From: Phoronis australis
Lineage: Eukaryota; Phoronida; Phoronidae
Assembly (NCBI GenBank): GCA_002633005.1
Contig: NMRA01000644.1
Span: 62,001 to 126,000 of the forward strand
Length of the DNA stretch: 64,000 nt
Reading direction: 5' to 3'
Numbering within the stretch: the first letter of the stretch is position 1; each line of letters starts with the position of its first letter. Below, piece after piece: positions 1-13,600 of this stretch. Position numbers and translations under genes: made by a program. The notes beneath the pieces were generated by a model. It did not search any database. It saw nothing but the letters and a program-made list of their open reading frames with translations, and had not been told where the DNA came from.

Positions 1-520
1 AGCCGAGAAGCCACCGCATCGAATTCATCAATTTCGTAAGAAGTGGTGATAGGCGAGTAAAAGGAAGACCCCAGCGCAGAAAGACATCCTGCACACAGCC
101 AACGACTGGAGAGTGTGGGCAGATCTTGCCGGTCACCAGTCATTCTTCCCTCAACACATTGTCCAGACGACCCAGCGCCCTGACTTGGTTATTTACTCGG
201 ACAGTTCCCACCAGGTCATCTTGATTTAGCTCACTATCCGGTGGGAGAGTAGGGTGGAAGAGGCACACGAGAGAAAGAACTTGAAGTATGCAGACCTTAG
301 GAATGTTAACGGCTGGAGATGTTGGAGTTTTCCTGTAGAGGTCGCTGTCGAGGTTTTCCGGCCAGTTCGGTCATCAACATGGCGAGGTGTCTTGGCGTCT
401 CCGTGTCGGGAAAGAAGGCTCTGCTACGCGACGTAGCCACTGAAGCTGAACAGGCATCTTGTTGGATTTGGATGAAAAACCAACAGCAAAACCACCAAAA
501 ACCGTCAGACAGAGCCTGAT
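1..520 (+). pseudogene. Decayed C-terminal fragment of a retroelement (reverse-transcriptase-type) ORF
   Basis: Translating + from about 150 gives RPDLVIYSDSSHQVILI, then a TAG stop, then LTIRWESRVEEAHERKNLKY. Further on come WRCWSFPVEV, a frame change to CRGFPASSVINMARCLGVS, and EAEQASCWIWMKNQQQ. From memory, multicopy RT-bearing proteins of corals, lancelets and other invertebrates end in this way (PD-L-V-x(n)-ELT-x-P-WE ... ERK-x-KY ... PVEVGCRGF). The RPD...(E)LT pattern resembles a PD-(D/E)XK nuclease core, but that is inference. The Glu expected before LT is a TAG codon, and at least one frameshift follows, so the copy is dead. It is truncated by the window edge, and the RT part would lie to the left. 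Confidence 0.55.
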
Positions 521-1290
521 CAACCCTGTTGTCCCGCCTACTAGAGATGGTCTTGGTGTAGGGACGAAACCATCAAAGACAGTCACGGTAGGAGACCACC
601 TGAAGATGGCGGTTGAGCACAGTTCCATCAAGTGTATAAAGTAAGCTCTGTTATTGTTTTGTTGTTGTTTTCATTAGACTAACACTTTGATACTCTCCAA
701 TTTATTTCAATTGATTCTGTTCAGCACAACTTCATTTGTTCCACACCTGAAGGCTGAAGTTCGAAATTTTGGCTCGATCTCATAATATGTGCGTATTGTA
801 ATTGTGTACTTGGCGCACATGTAAAATCCTTGGTTTTCTTTAAAAATTGCGCCTTCTATTTGTTATTTTCTTGCTGTTGTTTCCCCCAATAGCGATTGCC
901 TTGGGCTGGAAGTTTTGTCATATTCGATTGGCTTTGGGAATTTAAAACAATAACCGTGGGCTTTCCATGTTCTTTTAGCATACGATCGTGATGCGAACAC
1001 ATGTCTATGAAACACAATGTTGACACTTTAAAAATACAGGGATGTGATGTGTCATAAACTATAAGTAAAACGAAGGTGAACCCTCGCCGACTTCGCCTGT
1101 CCGCTATTGTTGCTACGGCTTTGTTAAAACCTCGACTTCCGTTACTTGGCTTAAGTTCCCGGATGTTCCCGTTGACCTTCGTTTAGTTCATGCAGCGTCC
1201 AATCATAGGGTACTTATCGCGTTATGACAACATTGAGAACCGAGAGGAGACTTCTGTTAGATCGAGCTACCGCAGAAAATGCAGACTGCA
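521..1290. other. Intergenic, no gene seen
   Basis: AT-rich sequence after the retroelement fragment. Stops are frequent in all frames and I see no exon-like segment, TIR or tandem repeat. Confidence 0.4.
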
Positions 1291-1291
1291 T

Positions 1292-1364
1292 TCATATATA
1301 CATACATACATACATACATACATACATACATACATACACACATACACACATACACACATACATA
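1292..1364. repeat. (CATA)n / (CACATA)n microsatellite
   Basis: A run of CATA units grades into CACATA and CACACATA variants. The Tyr/His/Ile/Thr-rich ORFs crossing it on + and the Val/Cys/Met/Tyr-rich ORF on - are artefacts of the repeat. Confidence 0.95.
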
Positions 1365-4300
1365 GTATCACTACAATTTGGCAGTAATCTTTCTCGTACA
1401 CATATTTCATTAAAAACACGACTTTGATCTGTTTTACTAGTTTAATCTCAGTTCTTTCCAACTCTCTAAATAAAGACCTTGTCTTTACATCGCAACAGTG
1501 CAACTGTGAGTGTTGGCAAGTCACAAGAGGAGTTAATATCTTTTAAGAGTGCTTTATTGGGAAACGTGAAACATTTCTCATTGACATTCTCACAGTTCTT
1601 CTCTGTTTCAGTTCTAAAAATAAAAAACAAAATGCATAGCAAACCTCACAGATACAGTCAAAATGCAAATTCGGCAATACCAAATACGAAAATACCATGA
1701 AAATTACCTCAATATTGCCGCTCCCTGGCTCTCCTCACTGACGCCAAATATGCACTGCCACAATGTGAGTAAATCGAGTCAGCGCACACCACTTCATACT
1801 CAAATGAGGGTTAGGTCACATGCAAATTACATTAAGTCTATTCAGCCATGAATATACACGTGACCATGAGCCACCCGGAGCAAACAAACGTGAAGTATCT
1901 TACAGCAACAAAAATCCAAACGACATCAGAAGGTAACATATTTTAAAAAGCGAGACACATATCTCATATTCAGGCTTCAATTTACAATTAATTCACAGTG
2001 AAAAGGACATCAGGAATGACAAATGCAATATAACATGTGAAGTTGGCATGCGCAACTATGACGATAAAAACATATATAAATATACATACGTTACTGTGCA
2101 AAATAATCTATAGATCACCGAAATAACGAGAGTCCCAGTTAGCTGCTCGTTCAAACTAGGTTTTTCAAACATTATTAGAAGCGACACTAATCTTCGTAAC
2201 CTATGTACATCATTTTCAGCGTATCTAATGACAGTATTGTTGACAATCTCCTGACGAGTTATTTTGCGACCATGAACATTTTGAAAATGGTCTTTTATGG
2301 AACCGTTTTGTAAATGCATTGAAAGCCGCCGTGACAAGGAACACACTGTATGCAAAATGTACTTTTGTAAGTTGACAGTCGTTATCCCCCGTTATCTAGA
2401 GCCCGAGTGGATTTTGGAGAATTATCGCCCGAGGGGCGTTAGCTCGACTTCGCCATGTAATAATCTGTATTTACAAGCATGCACTTAAAGATCACCTCGA
2501 TTCTTTTATGGTGACCTGGGTATTTTGCCATTTCGCAAGCGAGTTGACGTTATGCTAAGCGTCGAGGCTAGCTCTGGTATATTTTGATGTAAATACGTAT
2601 AATCTGAAGTAGATAAGTGTTATGCTGAGCAGCGGAACTTGCGGAACATTTTACGGTCGATTATATGTTTCACAGAAGTATACCTACTCGAGTTCAAAGA
2701 ATGAGATCAGCGATTCATGTATAATTGGAAGCTTTCGTTCAATCATGTATTCGTGTATTCGTTGAAATTATAATTTGCACAACTTTTTATAAAAACATTA
2801 ATATTGAGCGCCCTTGCAAAACCTAAAAATTAAAAAACCCTCCACTTCTTGCCAGCATAGATTCTAATTTCATCCCTATTTATAATGCTGGGCCCAATTG
2901 CATAAAAGGTATACGCCGTATAGCAACAATGACGTCGCCATTAGCACGCGCCACGTTGTTATTGTTGAGCAATAAACCTGACGTCATGTAACCCAGCCCT
3001 GGACAAGAAATTTGCGCTGTCGTAGATTATTTGATGGCCCACCATAACAAGTTTGGGACGGTTTACTATGCCAAAACTGAAGTGCCTTTCGACCTCTAGT
3101 AAGGCCCAGTCGTAACAACAAGTCACCTGTTATCGTCAGACGCTCAACATCAAACAACCAATAACACCTGAAACACATCGTTGATATGTAAATGAGCGTC
3201 ACAGGTTGCGCACACTCAAAGTTGCTTTCAAATGTTATGTTGATATTTTTTCTTTAAACTTAGCACTAACCTGCAGCGCTGATTTTATTTGGAGCCCCTC
3301 TAAATAATCATACTTATTGTTAATTATTGTTTTAATTACATTACTACTAGTGGTTTTACTTCTGTTGTCATTATTGTAATAAAATCATATATTAAATAGA
3401 TAAAGAAGATTAATTTAGATAACATTAGACCCTGTAACATTTGGCCCCATAACATTAGGCCCCTATGTTTGATTGTATTCGAAACATCACCTGTTTCACT
3501 ACAACTAATTTCAAGACTATTAATTGAACTCACGGGATTATGCAGGTAATCATCCGCTCGCCGCGTAATACCCTACCCATCAGCGCAACAGATTGTGTAC
3601 CGACTTTGCACAGGAATTTGGAACTGTGTACATGCGCAGTTTTACACGTGTTCCGCTCCTAGCGAATTTTATTCAAAATGCAAAATAACTGTGTTTAAAA
3701 TTTACCTTAATTGCCCCTGAAAAAGCGTGGTTAATATTCAATAATTCGATGAAACTTTAACTAAGTACATGTAGTCCAACAGACGTTTGTTGACGAAAAG
3801 TCGCACTAGCATGTTTTTAGGGAAACTTCGCAAATTAATGAAATGCTAGTATGGCATTTCAATACCACGCGAAGAAGGCAACATTATCAGTGATTCGAGG
3901 ATGTTTGTGGTTTTCAAAAAAGAAACTACTGCTCATCAACATTATCAACCTTATGAAACTATTTGGTGATAACAATTTAAAGCGTTGGAAGTCATACCAC
4001 AGGTTTTTACACTTCAAAGTAGAAGGGTTGGATTTCATTTTATTGACAATTTTTTCCTTTTATGTTGGAATTTAATCGTTGTTACAGAAACTTCAAGTTT
4101 TACGAACAGGCAAACCAATGTGTACTGGCAAAGACAAGGGGACACAAGGGGCCCTCTTACCACCAACATTGTGTGATGTGTCATCCATCTCGCCTGTTGG
4201 CTCATAAACAACTACCTCTTATTTTATCTCGTTAGCCACTCCCGTGACAATCTGTTGAACTGTATAAACGCGCAACAGTTATAACCTTCTGTTTCGATTG

Positions 4301-5670
4301 TTGTTTGAAGACAGAAGTGCAACTTTTTAAAATGGGTTACAACTAATGGGTTCATGTCCTAAAGTACTATAACATTCATGGGTTATCCAGTCACTTTTTT
4401 AACTGATGACTGGAACTTTTGTAGTTCCGTCTGCTGCGATGCTTCGATTTCGTACGCGCATTCCATGTTAGGCTACCGTTTGACGTCAAAAGTCAATAAA
4501 TGTGCACTATTCGGTTCAGCTGTTGTGCAGTGGACTGGTGTCTGATTCCTCTTAATGATTGTGCAGCGGATCAATTTCAGCCTCCGCAATTTTTTTATTA
4601 AAACCTTATTGCTCGATGTATTTGTTGGTTGAGATTATAATGCATTTTAGACTAAGTCATCAAGCTTTCCGCCACCTGTACTGGAGACGGGGAAACTCGA
4701 AGAGAAGGTGCGCACCAAGGGAATTTGCCCTAATATGTAATTTAAAATATGCTTGTTAGTCTAGTTTCCAGCCCAATAGCTCCGATAGTGAACCCTGCAA
4801 TGTTGATTACTGTAAAGTTTTTTGTAGAAATATATTGATTATTATCAGGAGAACAAAATTAGCTTGGTTGCACTTACTGCAACTTTGAGCATTTTTTGAA
4901 ATTCAAGATGGCGGATTCCGCCATTTTAATTTCGACCGACTTTTTTGTTTTTTCAACTTGATGATAAACATAATCATGTAATACATTGTTTATACCATTT
5001 TCTGTGATGGGGAGTCCATTTCTGGTGTTATTTTTTGATAAAGGGTCATTTTCAAGGTCAAACCAGAGGTCAAAGGTCAAAACTGTCTAGCAGCCTTCTG
5101 ACATTTAGTTTTTTATCTCATTGTTTTTCATTTTCTTCGTTAACCTCATCAAGATATGCTCACTATTACATACATGTACTATAATGGGCCAAACATTTTG
5201 CTCACAAGTTTCATGAAGGTTGTATTGGAACAATAGAGAAAGCATATGGCATAGGAATGTTCATACGCTCAGCAGTTCAGTGCTGGTGCATCCATTATGG
5301 TTACTGCCCATTACTCAAAAAAAACTACAACTCCGAAAAACTTCTACTCCGAAAAGAAAACACTACTCCGAAGAAACCCACATCTCCTCCAAATATGAAC
5401 GCATTCGTTTCATTATATTATATTATACTATATTATTATTATATATTATACTAATACATGCGCACATCCAGTCTAAAATATGGGGACTGGAATTTTTGGC
5501 AATGTGAACCTTTTACAAACAAAAAAACATGAGACTAAAAATGGGATATCACGTTCAGGGCTGTGAATTGTGCGTTCGCGTCTTTTTAGTGGACCTTTGT
5601 CTCATTTTCTCGGATTTTTTGTTGTTTTGAGGCTGACCTTTTTGCCCACTTCGCCAAATGGGGGGCTCGT
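1365..5670. other. Intergenic, no supported gene
   Basis: AT-rich DNA with only short ORFs lacking recognisable motifs. A ggcccaattgcataaaa stretch near 2890 looks like the tip of a short interspersed element, but I found no partner. The only structured site is a double AGGTCA motif at 5067-5079. Confidence 0.35.
5067..5079 (+). promoter_or_regulatory. DR1-like nuclear-receptor half-site pair
   Basis: The sequence is AGGTCA-A-AGGTCA, a perfect direct repeat of the nuclear-receptor half-site with one-base spacing. It sits in a local cluster of GGTCA words (about 5043-5079). RXR, HNF4 and COUP-TF type receptors bind this arrangement. The cluster could equally be a fragment of the satellite at 22-30 kb, which carries the same motif. 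No adjacent gene was recognised. Confidence 0.35.
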
Positions 5671-5679
5671 TCGAGCTGG

Positions 5680-6090
5680 TCAAGAAGAGCCACTGTCTAA
5701 TTTCTTATTCTGAAGCATACGTTGTATAAGTAAATAATGAAAGTGGTGGAAGAAGGCACACACACCATCAGAATCACTTGTGACAACACTGACATCTCCA
5801 AGCTCTTGATTTATGGGACGTCTGCTGTGCCAGTAGACGTTGAGACTCAAATGGAGAAGTGGAAGAGTAGTATTTCGGACATAATGGAACATTTCAGAGA
5901 TTTGACCTGAACAAGTGCCGCCAACATGAGAGGTCACAAGACGTGACGGTACTGGACAGACACTAGTTCTTGGTTTGAAAGATCTGTCAGAGACTCTAAT
6001 AACCCCTCTCTGAGTAGACAAGGAGGTGAATTTATCGCAGTCAGTGACTCGTGGTCCATTGCCTTGAAATGAGGTGTTCTCCATGAACAC
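5680..6090 (-). pseudogene. Unidentified 136-codon ORF, possibly a fragment of a multicopy TE-associated protein
   Basis: An ATG at 6090 on - opens 136 codons to a stop at 5680. The C-terminal third contains LGDVSVVTSDSDGVCAFFHH followed by a hydrophobic stretch. This vaguely matches the V-V-V-S-x-D-(T/S)-D-V segment of the family represented at 53.2-54.1 kb. The N-terminal part has no recognised feature, and no splice context was identified. It may be a degenerate fragment or a chance ORF. Confidence 0.2.
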
Positions 6091-7560
6091 CGACCCATGG
6101 GGGATGAAATTTTCTCGAGAATCAGTGAGTCATCAGTCCCCAGTAGAAGAAGCCAGGCGGCTCCGCAAAGTCAGGAAATTTACATTGTTTTATAGATCCA
6201 GAAGTCATAGTTTATTAGTTTTCCCTGGATTAATAATATTGCCCATGGGATGCATCCCAGTCTACGTATATGTACCCTGCACGGATTACGTGCAATCTAA
6301 ACACATACCCCTATTCACTATGAGGAGGCAGTGTGGCATAGTGTCCTTCCTCTAATCAAGGTTGTGTTTTCGAGTTACACGGGGCACACTGCTGGTCGCT
6401 TGAGTCAAGTCCCTAGATACTCGGCTCTCTTTCAACTAATAAAGCATAAAGATGGTCCAAGGTGAGCAGTGCGATGGGTCTTCCTGAGCAGCATGAGTAG
6501 GTCTGATACAACAATATTTTAAAATAATTATTGCGATATTTGGAGGATATCCTATTACAGTATTTAGCTATCCCTTATTCTTGATATAATGGAATCACAG
6601 AAATGATAATTCCACATTTCCCATAAACTTAACAATTCGTCGCGCAAAAGAGATGAATTTTCCTTGTTTCAGCTCAACGTGACCTTTGACCTCTCATTTG
6701 ACCTTGACTTTGACCTTGCATCCATAAAATAAGTGTTCTAGCAGCATCTGCTTTTATACGGTAGTTAGACCTATCTAGTCTTCACATGAAGAGTCACTAC
6801 AGTTATCTTATTAATCCGCCTCTCCGCAACTGATCCCCAACTATTTCGTGTTTGACCCCGGCGACCACCTAATTCCGAGGTACTCCTCTCTGTAGGATAT
6901 CGATAGTGTTTTTAACACCTTGTACCTTTGCTACCGACTTGGCAAATTTGATTGAAACGCACTAATAACAGTTATTAATAGTAAAAACAATAGCATATAC
7001 TACAAACTGTCTTCGTTTTTGCGTGGTCGAAGGCACAAAGACCTTCACGAACACCCTGGCAGGTCTGAATGTTTTGATATGACTATTTCATGAGAACGAT
7101 CCTTCAGTGCTGATCTTTCTAGCTCATATAAGTTTTTGGGCAAAGAATAGCGTCAGAAAACTGCCAGTGAACAGGAGATTCCAATGCCAAGTGAGAGTTG
7201 GCGGTTTGAAATCTTTTTGTCTTATTTCTCTTGTTCTCAACGACTATATATTAAGGCATTATTTACATAATAGTATGCTTTGAAAATTTGGACCAAATCG
7301 TCTTCAGTGAATCGGCGACAACCTCTCTAAAAAGGCTTCCTTTGGACTGGCTGTACATGGGATTTTGATGGTCGTCGCACAAACAACAGACTTTCCGTAT
7401 CGAAGTCTCAACTTCTACCTCCTGGCAGGAAACCAGAGGTCCAGTTTTGTCAGTGCAAATACATATTTAACGACTGGTTCTCGTGACCTATCAAATTACG
7501 GTACGCTGCGTGCAAAAAGATGATGTGCCCTCCGAGGCTAAAACAAAGCGAGCGCACTGT
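6091..7560. other. Intergenic / 5' flank of the SEA-TSP1 gene
   Basis: No coding potential recognised. At 6680-6716 there is a run of AGGTCA half-sites in reverse orientation (TGACCTTTGACCT, then TTTGACCTTGACTTTGACCT), about 0.9 kb upstream of the TATA box. Repeats of TGACC are visible directly; any enhancer role is inference. Confidence 0.35.
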
Positions 7561-7561
7561 G

Positions 7562-7568
7562 TATAAAA
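7562..7568 (+). promoter_or_regulatory. TATA box of the SEA-TSP1 gene
   Basis: TATAAAA lies 47 bases before the ATG at 7609. This places a transcription start near 7592 and leaves a 5' leader of only about 15-20 bases. The position suits a strongly regulated RNA polymerase II core promoter. Confidence 0.6.
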
Positions 7569-7608
7569 GAAGAACGTCGGAGCGTACTCGACAAGCAGGA
7601 ACGCAGCA

Positions 7609-10600
7609 ATGTGTTCCTTGAAGTTCTTCGTGATCATCCTTCTTCTCCAAGAGGTGAGTGTTATGGAAATATCATTTGTGTCTTTTCAATTCTCACACCT
7701 GTTCTTCAAGTGAGATTGTGATTATAGTCCTACACCTCGGGCTCGCAATTTACTCGACTGTTATGTTGAAATTTACTCTTTTTTTACGATCACATGGTAA
7801 GTCATCGGGTTAGAACTCAAAAAGTAGTATTTTAGCACGTCTGAAATCCTCAAACGTATTGTATCGTAATTTCATTGTGTTTGGCTTCCCTCAAGCTTTT
7901 TCGAATTCAGTCGGTGACGTCGAAATCTGGCGAAACTGTTTTGCTCAAGATTTCATTTTTTTGCGAAAAAGGCGTCATGGGCCAACTTCGGCAAACAAAT
8001 TGGTAGCTATGATACCAATTTGTAGATAATCTGTCATTCGTTGCGCCTAAAACTCGCTTTCGCTGAAATGACATGTGTTACTTCTTTATTAATTTCAGAA
8101 TGACCCGTTTTGTAACAGAAAATGTGTGTTTTATTCACTAAATCGGTATTTCATTACATTGTTAGTCCTTAAAATTTAAAACGTCCTTCTAAGAGGATGC
8201 GCATTGTGTCAGTGGCTAACGATTCTGAAACCCTAAGTCTTTTGAGTAAACGAGGTACATCTTTGCCTAATGAACAAACCTTGGGAACTTGGCTTTAGTA
8301 CGACATCATATAGCAAAAGTTTTAATGCCATTGTTAAAATTTAAATGATTTTAATTCGCTGACATTGAAACATATGAGAAAAAATAGTTGATGTTGAAAT
8401 TTCGTAGTTAACAGTAAATTGGTGATATAACATAGGCTTCAACGTTTGTCCCTGTTTACCCCAAAGCAGACACGATTCGTTGTGTAGTGAAACGAGCACA
8501 CTACTGTCAAGCAGTAGAGCCCCGGCATTCGGTGTGCTCATAACCGCCAACTCATAAAACCAACCAGAGTTCTTCCCCCATGTTTCAATAGCGATCCAAC
8601 GCAATTTCGTTTTGTTGTCGTCTTCTGGCTTACAGTTAGTAAGTATTAGGGAGCAGTATGTAATTCAGTGGAACTGTAATTCCAGAGATGTTGTCATGGA
8701 AGCCAGACTGGTAAAAAGAAATCATTGACGGTTGACGGGACATTCCACAACTTCGAGTCTAAGCACCCTGGGGTCTACCGGTTTGGTGCAGACGTGACTG
8801 CCAGCATTGAAGACGTGAGCCACCCATGGACACTGATTCTTAAGTGCAGGTACTCTGTCCTGAAGCCAAATGCCATATCAGTTGTTGTTAAATAAATGTT
8901 AAAATTATCCCATAGAAGCACCAACACACTTTCAACTGTCATGTGTAACCAAAATTGAATTTGCAGTTAATTAGATTTTTTTGAAATACCATAGATATTC
9001 TGATTCCGCTTGTTATAGCGTTACAAATGACTAGAGTAGGCACTTACGACAATCTAAACGCCACAACATCCGGGTAACATAAGAGCTATTAAATGAAATG
9101 TTGCCCTCTGTTTAATACAAACTTCAAATCAAGAAATCAAAGACACCAACGGCATAGACAACGTACATTGTTCTAGTTAATTACTCATCTAAATACATTT
9201 TCACCATACCGTATAACGCTGATTGGTTAAAATGATTACGCTTCTTATGTACTAGCGTCTTATTGCGTGCTGTCTAATTTTCAAGTGACTTTTCTTGTCC
9301 AGGGAAACCATACAAACATGGCTCGTACGACATCGTTAAAAATTTCAGACTTAAAGTGAATGTAGAAACGGAAACCGCGGCATTCAAACACGAAGAAGTC
9401 ACCACCTGGAAGTATGATAAGAGTGCTGGAAACAAGATAAGTCACAGTTTTACTTTCTCATTGGCGAACGAATATTACGAATTTGTTAGAGATATCAAGT
9501 GTTCGGGACAACTGCTCACAAACGACGCCATGGGAAATCCGTCTGTTGAAACCATTGACTTGAATGATCAGCATCACGTAGTAGGAGAAAAGTCAGGTAA
9601 ATATTTGATCTATAATCTGAATTTCGAGTCACTGTATCTTCCTGTTATTCATTGCAAAAGAAGGTGATCTAATGGCCTGTACATGTACACTGATGTACAG
9701 GCATCGTTTACCAGCGTGATTTTTAGCGTGCATGTGGTCACAACAGGTTCGCAACTCCGAAAGTTTCATACGAAATTCCTATATAAGGCGCCAATGAATA
9801 AAACAAACAGTCCAAGTGACGATAATTTCGAATCTCCTTGTGACAGAACACAACGAGGAACCGTCGGGGTTCTTACAGAAAACACCACTAGAATACTGTC
9901 TAAAGTCCTAATATACATGTACTGGCGCAGTGTCCGGTTAATGAGGAAACGATGTCCTTTCAGTTCCAGAAGTTGAGGCCACTAGAGTTAGCAGCGGCTT
10001 GTGCGGAATGTCATAGATTTTGGAATATTCAGAGTTGGCCGTTTACGTACTATATATTCTGTGATGAAAATGAATGACCATTTCTCATAAAGAGATTGGC
10101 ATTCAAACGGAATATTATCTCGAAACGTAACATCCGTGTAGTAACTCTTGCTGAATTAACACGTCTTTTAAGACATGCATGTATGTTTTTACAATACTAT
10201 GGAGAAGAGCTCTCATGAAGAGAAAAGTTGTCAGCCCACAAATTCTTCGTTTTCTTACGTGCTGGAGCATGTGCTGGAAATGTCTTACGAAGAGAGCCAA
10301 CCGTTGACAATTTGTCTCCTCCAATGTTCACATAATACTTAATGGCGTAAGTGATATATTTGTTTTTGGAAAGCTCAGGTTGACGTGCCGAGTTTTCATT
10401 TTGTCTGAGTACTAATCGTAGCCGATTTCTTCAAAAACATAATAGCACGGCTTGGTGTAACTGTGAATGTCTGCTTTCAGATTCGTCTGCGACTCCCGAG
10501 GTTGCTAAGAAAAGTGAGTTATTTCCAATGTGAATTTTAAACTGTTTATGTAGTCTTAAGAAAAACCTGTCTCCTGGTAACTTAACGCTGCAACATGATG

Positions 10601-13600
10601 AAATTTGTTAATTCCGTGGTCTTATGTGTTCTTTGAGAGCCGAGCCCGCATGTGAATCCAGGGATGGGCCCATGCTATGTACTCCATTCCCGTTTATCAA
10701 TTTAAGCCTGTGGTCATAATAATTTTGCTAAAATAATCTACACAGCCTAAGCGCAAACGGGTTTCTTTTTGCAGCCGTATGTCTTAAATCGATTTGTTTC
10801 TTTTTTCTGTATTTTTGTGTTTTATGTATTCATTGCACATATTGTAAACATTAAACAACAAATCGCTGGATTTTGGCTATCAAACAAGTTACAGGTCTCC
10901 AACCCACGTTATAACATACATATATGTAGAGAGTACAAAATATCTAAACCAAAATTAATATTTTTCGGAGAGATCAGTCCGATTTATTCCTGCCTTAAAA
11001 AAATCTTTAACAATTCTCCTCGAGATATTTCAATCATCAGTCTTCAGAACATTCCTGAATGCTATTTCGTCCACTCTAATTAAATCTAGCCAAAAGTAGA
11101 GCACTTGAATTTTAATATAGGTTCCCTTTGAAAGAAGAAAGTGTTTTTCAGATTCCAGCCATCCACTATTAAAGCAAGAAATTTAATTTTTATGTTTTCT
11201 AAAAACTTTCATTGGAATTGTGCAAAATTTTGCCTCTAGTTTCTCTAATACAAAACAGTGGCAAAAATATAGACTAGACCATTTTTGTGACTTTTATGTC
11301 AAGCCAATAGTTGACATTCTAAAGATAAATTCAATGTTCACATTTTAAATAATTCAGTCAGAATTCAGTCACATCTAAATGTTCATTTAGTCAGAAACCA
11401 ATCACATAGTCATACTTTCGGTATAGGCTATAAGATATTAAATAATGGACAAATCGGTGATTTTTCACTCTTGATTTTTAGCCTCCATCTTGAATTTCGT
11501 ATGAAATGCTAATCATATTTGAATTTTAACCACACCAGTTAGTTGTTCAACTCTTAAAACCATTGGCTAGAACCAAACATTTGGTCTCTATCACAATTAT
11601 TGAAGAAGTTATATTTGTTTTTAGTGATTCGAAACGTCGTGGCGGCCATCTTAGACGCAGATTTTACCCATTTCTGGTAGTCAGATTTTGGTAGACTTTT
11701 TCCTGTTAATAAGTATACCCAATAGGGCATAAAACCACTGTAAAACCTTTTGTAGCTATCTGTTGTGGGTCATAAATTGACCCGTTCAAATTACCATTTT
11801 TTTAATTTTGACATATTCACATAAAAATTACATTAATTGTAGCATTCTTTTAAATTGAGGATTAGTCTTTGCATACAAATAGATTCAACTCATCTGCAAA
11901 CAATAAATGCAATTTCATTTCACCAATATTTACGAAAACAAAATATTCCACAAGCACAAAATTTTATATTTTCATAACACTGTTTAAAAATTTAAACATA
12001 TATCTTATATTCCGAAATTTGACATTGTTGCATTTCCCACCCAATTGAGCACTTTTCTTAGGCCCACAAAATGACAACAGAACAGGCCCTGCGTTTCATT
12101 ATAGGTCTTTGAATTGTCATATCCAGACTAAGCTTTTATCAACATTACTGAACTATAGCATTTCTAGAAGCCAAATTGAGCCTCAGGCATAATATCGTAC
12201 TCATCAGCCTATGCATTTGGTTGGTTACCTAGCAACCGGGCAAATATGTTGCCTGCCACATGTAGCAGCGTGATTCCTCTGAATTTACCTGGTCATTTTT
12301 CCAGTTTTGAACACCAGGAAAAATATTCACGAATTCCACTGAGTCGGTAGATGCCGGTGCCAGCACTTTATTGAAACATAAGAGAGACATAGTAACATCA
12401 CGTGCTAGTAATGCATATCGATACCTCGCGAAGTCATGCATAACCTTGTCGAACTTGTGTGAAACGGAAAGTAGCCACGGCCTTGTAATAATGGTTGACA
12501 AATGCTACAATAAGAGTATGTGTCTTTTTAGAACTCATAATAAATTCAAGGCTGGAGATAAAAGGCGGCATGACATGGAATGACGATATGAGCGATCCAA
12601 ACACGGAAGCTCATAAAACTGCCGCCAAAAAAATCGAAACCGAGGTGAAGAAGTCTGTTGACACGAAAAGCCTTAAATCGGTGGAAGTAAAAGTGACCAA
12701 ATTAAGGTGTGTTGAAACAACATTTAAGTATCGTACACACAAGATTTTAAAGAGGGATTGAAAGGGAAAATGTTCTAATTGCCCTTCTCTGGTCATTTTA
12801 AAACTCAGGACAGCGTTGTTGCTTTAAAGCACACTTAATAAAAATCTGAATCTTTATCTTTCTTTTCTCAAATCAGTTTTTTATCGAGCACTTCTTGAAA
12901 GATTAATAAGACATACAGAGAGAAAGAGAGAGAGACTTGATAAACAAAGAAAAATCAAATGAACATGAAAGTTTTGTTACTTCTTTCTTTCTCCATCCAG
13001 TCAAGGATCTGTGGTAGCAGACTTCTGGCTCAAGGCGGAAGCTAAGGATGGTGTTGACAGCAGTGATGCTTTAGCAGAAGTCAAAGCGGACCTTACTTCT
13101 ACAATAAAAACCGGTCAAGTTGGTGTATTCACGGTCTCCACTACCAATGTGTCAATTTCGTTGCAAGAGGGTATGTTAGTGCAGACAGTGAGTGTTTAAC
13201 GATGACATGCCGAAAGAAAAATCATTTTATCTAAATCTCAAATTATTGGTAGCGAAAACACTCTTGAAGTCTTTTATACTAACATGTAAAAAGACAAAAA
13301 GGCGCGAAAGTGGCGGGTCGTTAAACAGTCCCCTATGTTTACACACGGCAGTCGTTAACGGTTGTAATGTGAATGCTACACTAACACGTGGACTAACATT
13401 TACAAATTCCAAAAGGAGAGTCCGTGATAACAAATTGAAATACGAATAGCTTGTAATAAGAAACACACATTAAAGCTTTCGTTCAGTGCTACAAATTTTT
13501 TCTAAAAACTCTCATCAGATTGTTTACATATCGGAAATATGTTGACGTATGTAGATGTCCTTGTCTAGCTTAAAACTTTATATCAGCGATCAAATCCTAC

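Noticed and set aside
1190-1524. ORFs rich in His/Ile/Thr/Tyr (+) and Val/Cys/Met/Tyr (-)
   Set aside because: Translations of the CATA microsatellite.
9303-9596. Exon 3 starting at 9303 (after TCCAG)
   Set aside because: Puts exon 2 out of phase; the acceptor at 9285 restores the frame and adds SDFSCP.
9683-9976. 97-codon + strand ORF in the intron of the SEA-TSP1 gene
   Set aside because: Lies between well-supported exons 3 and 4 in a GT-AG intron; no motif.
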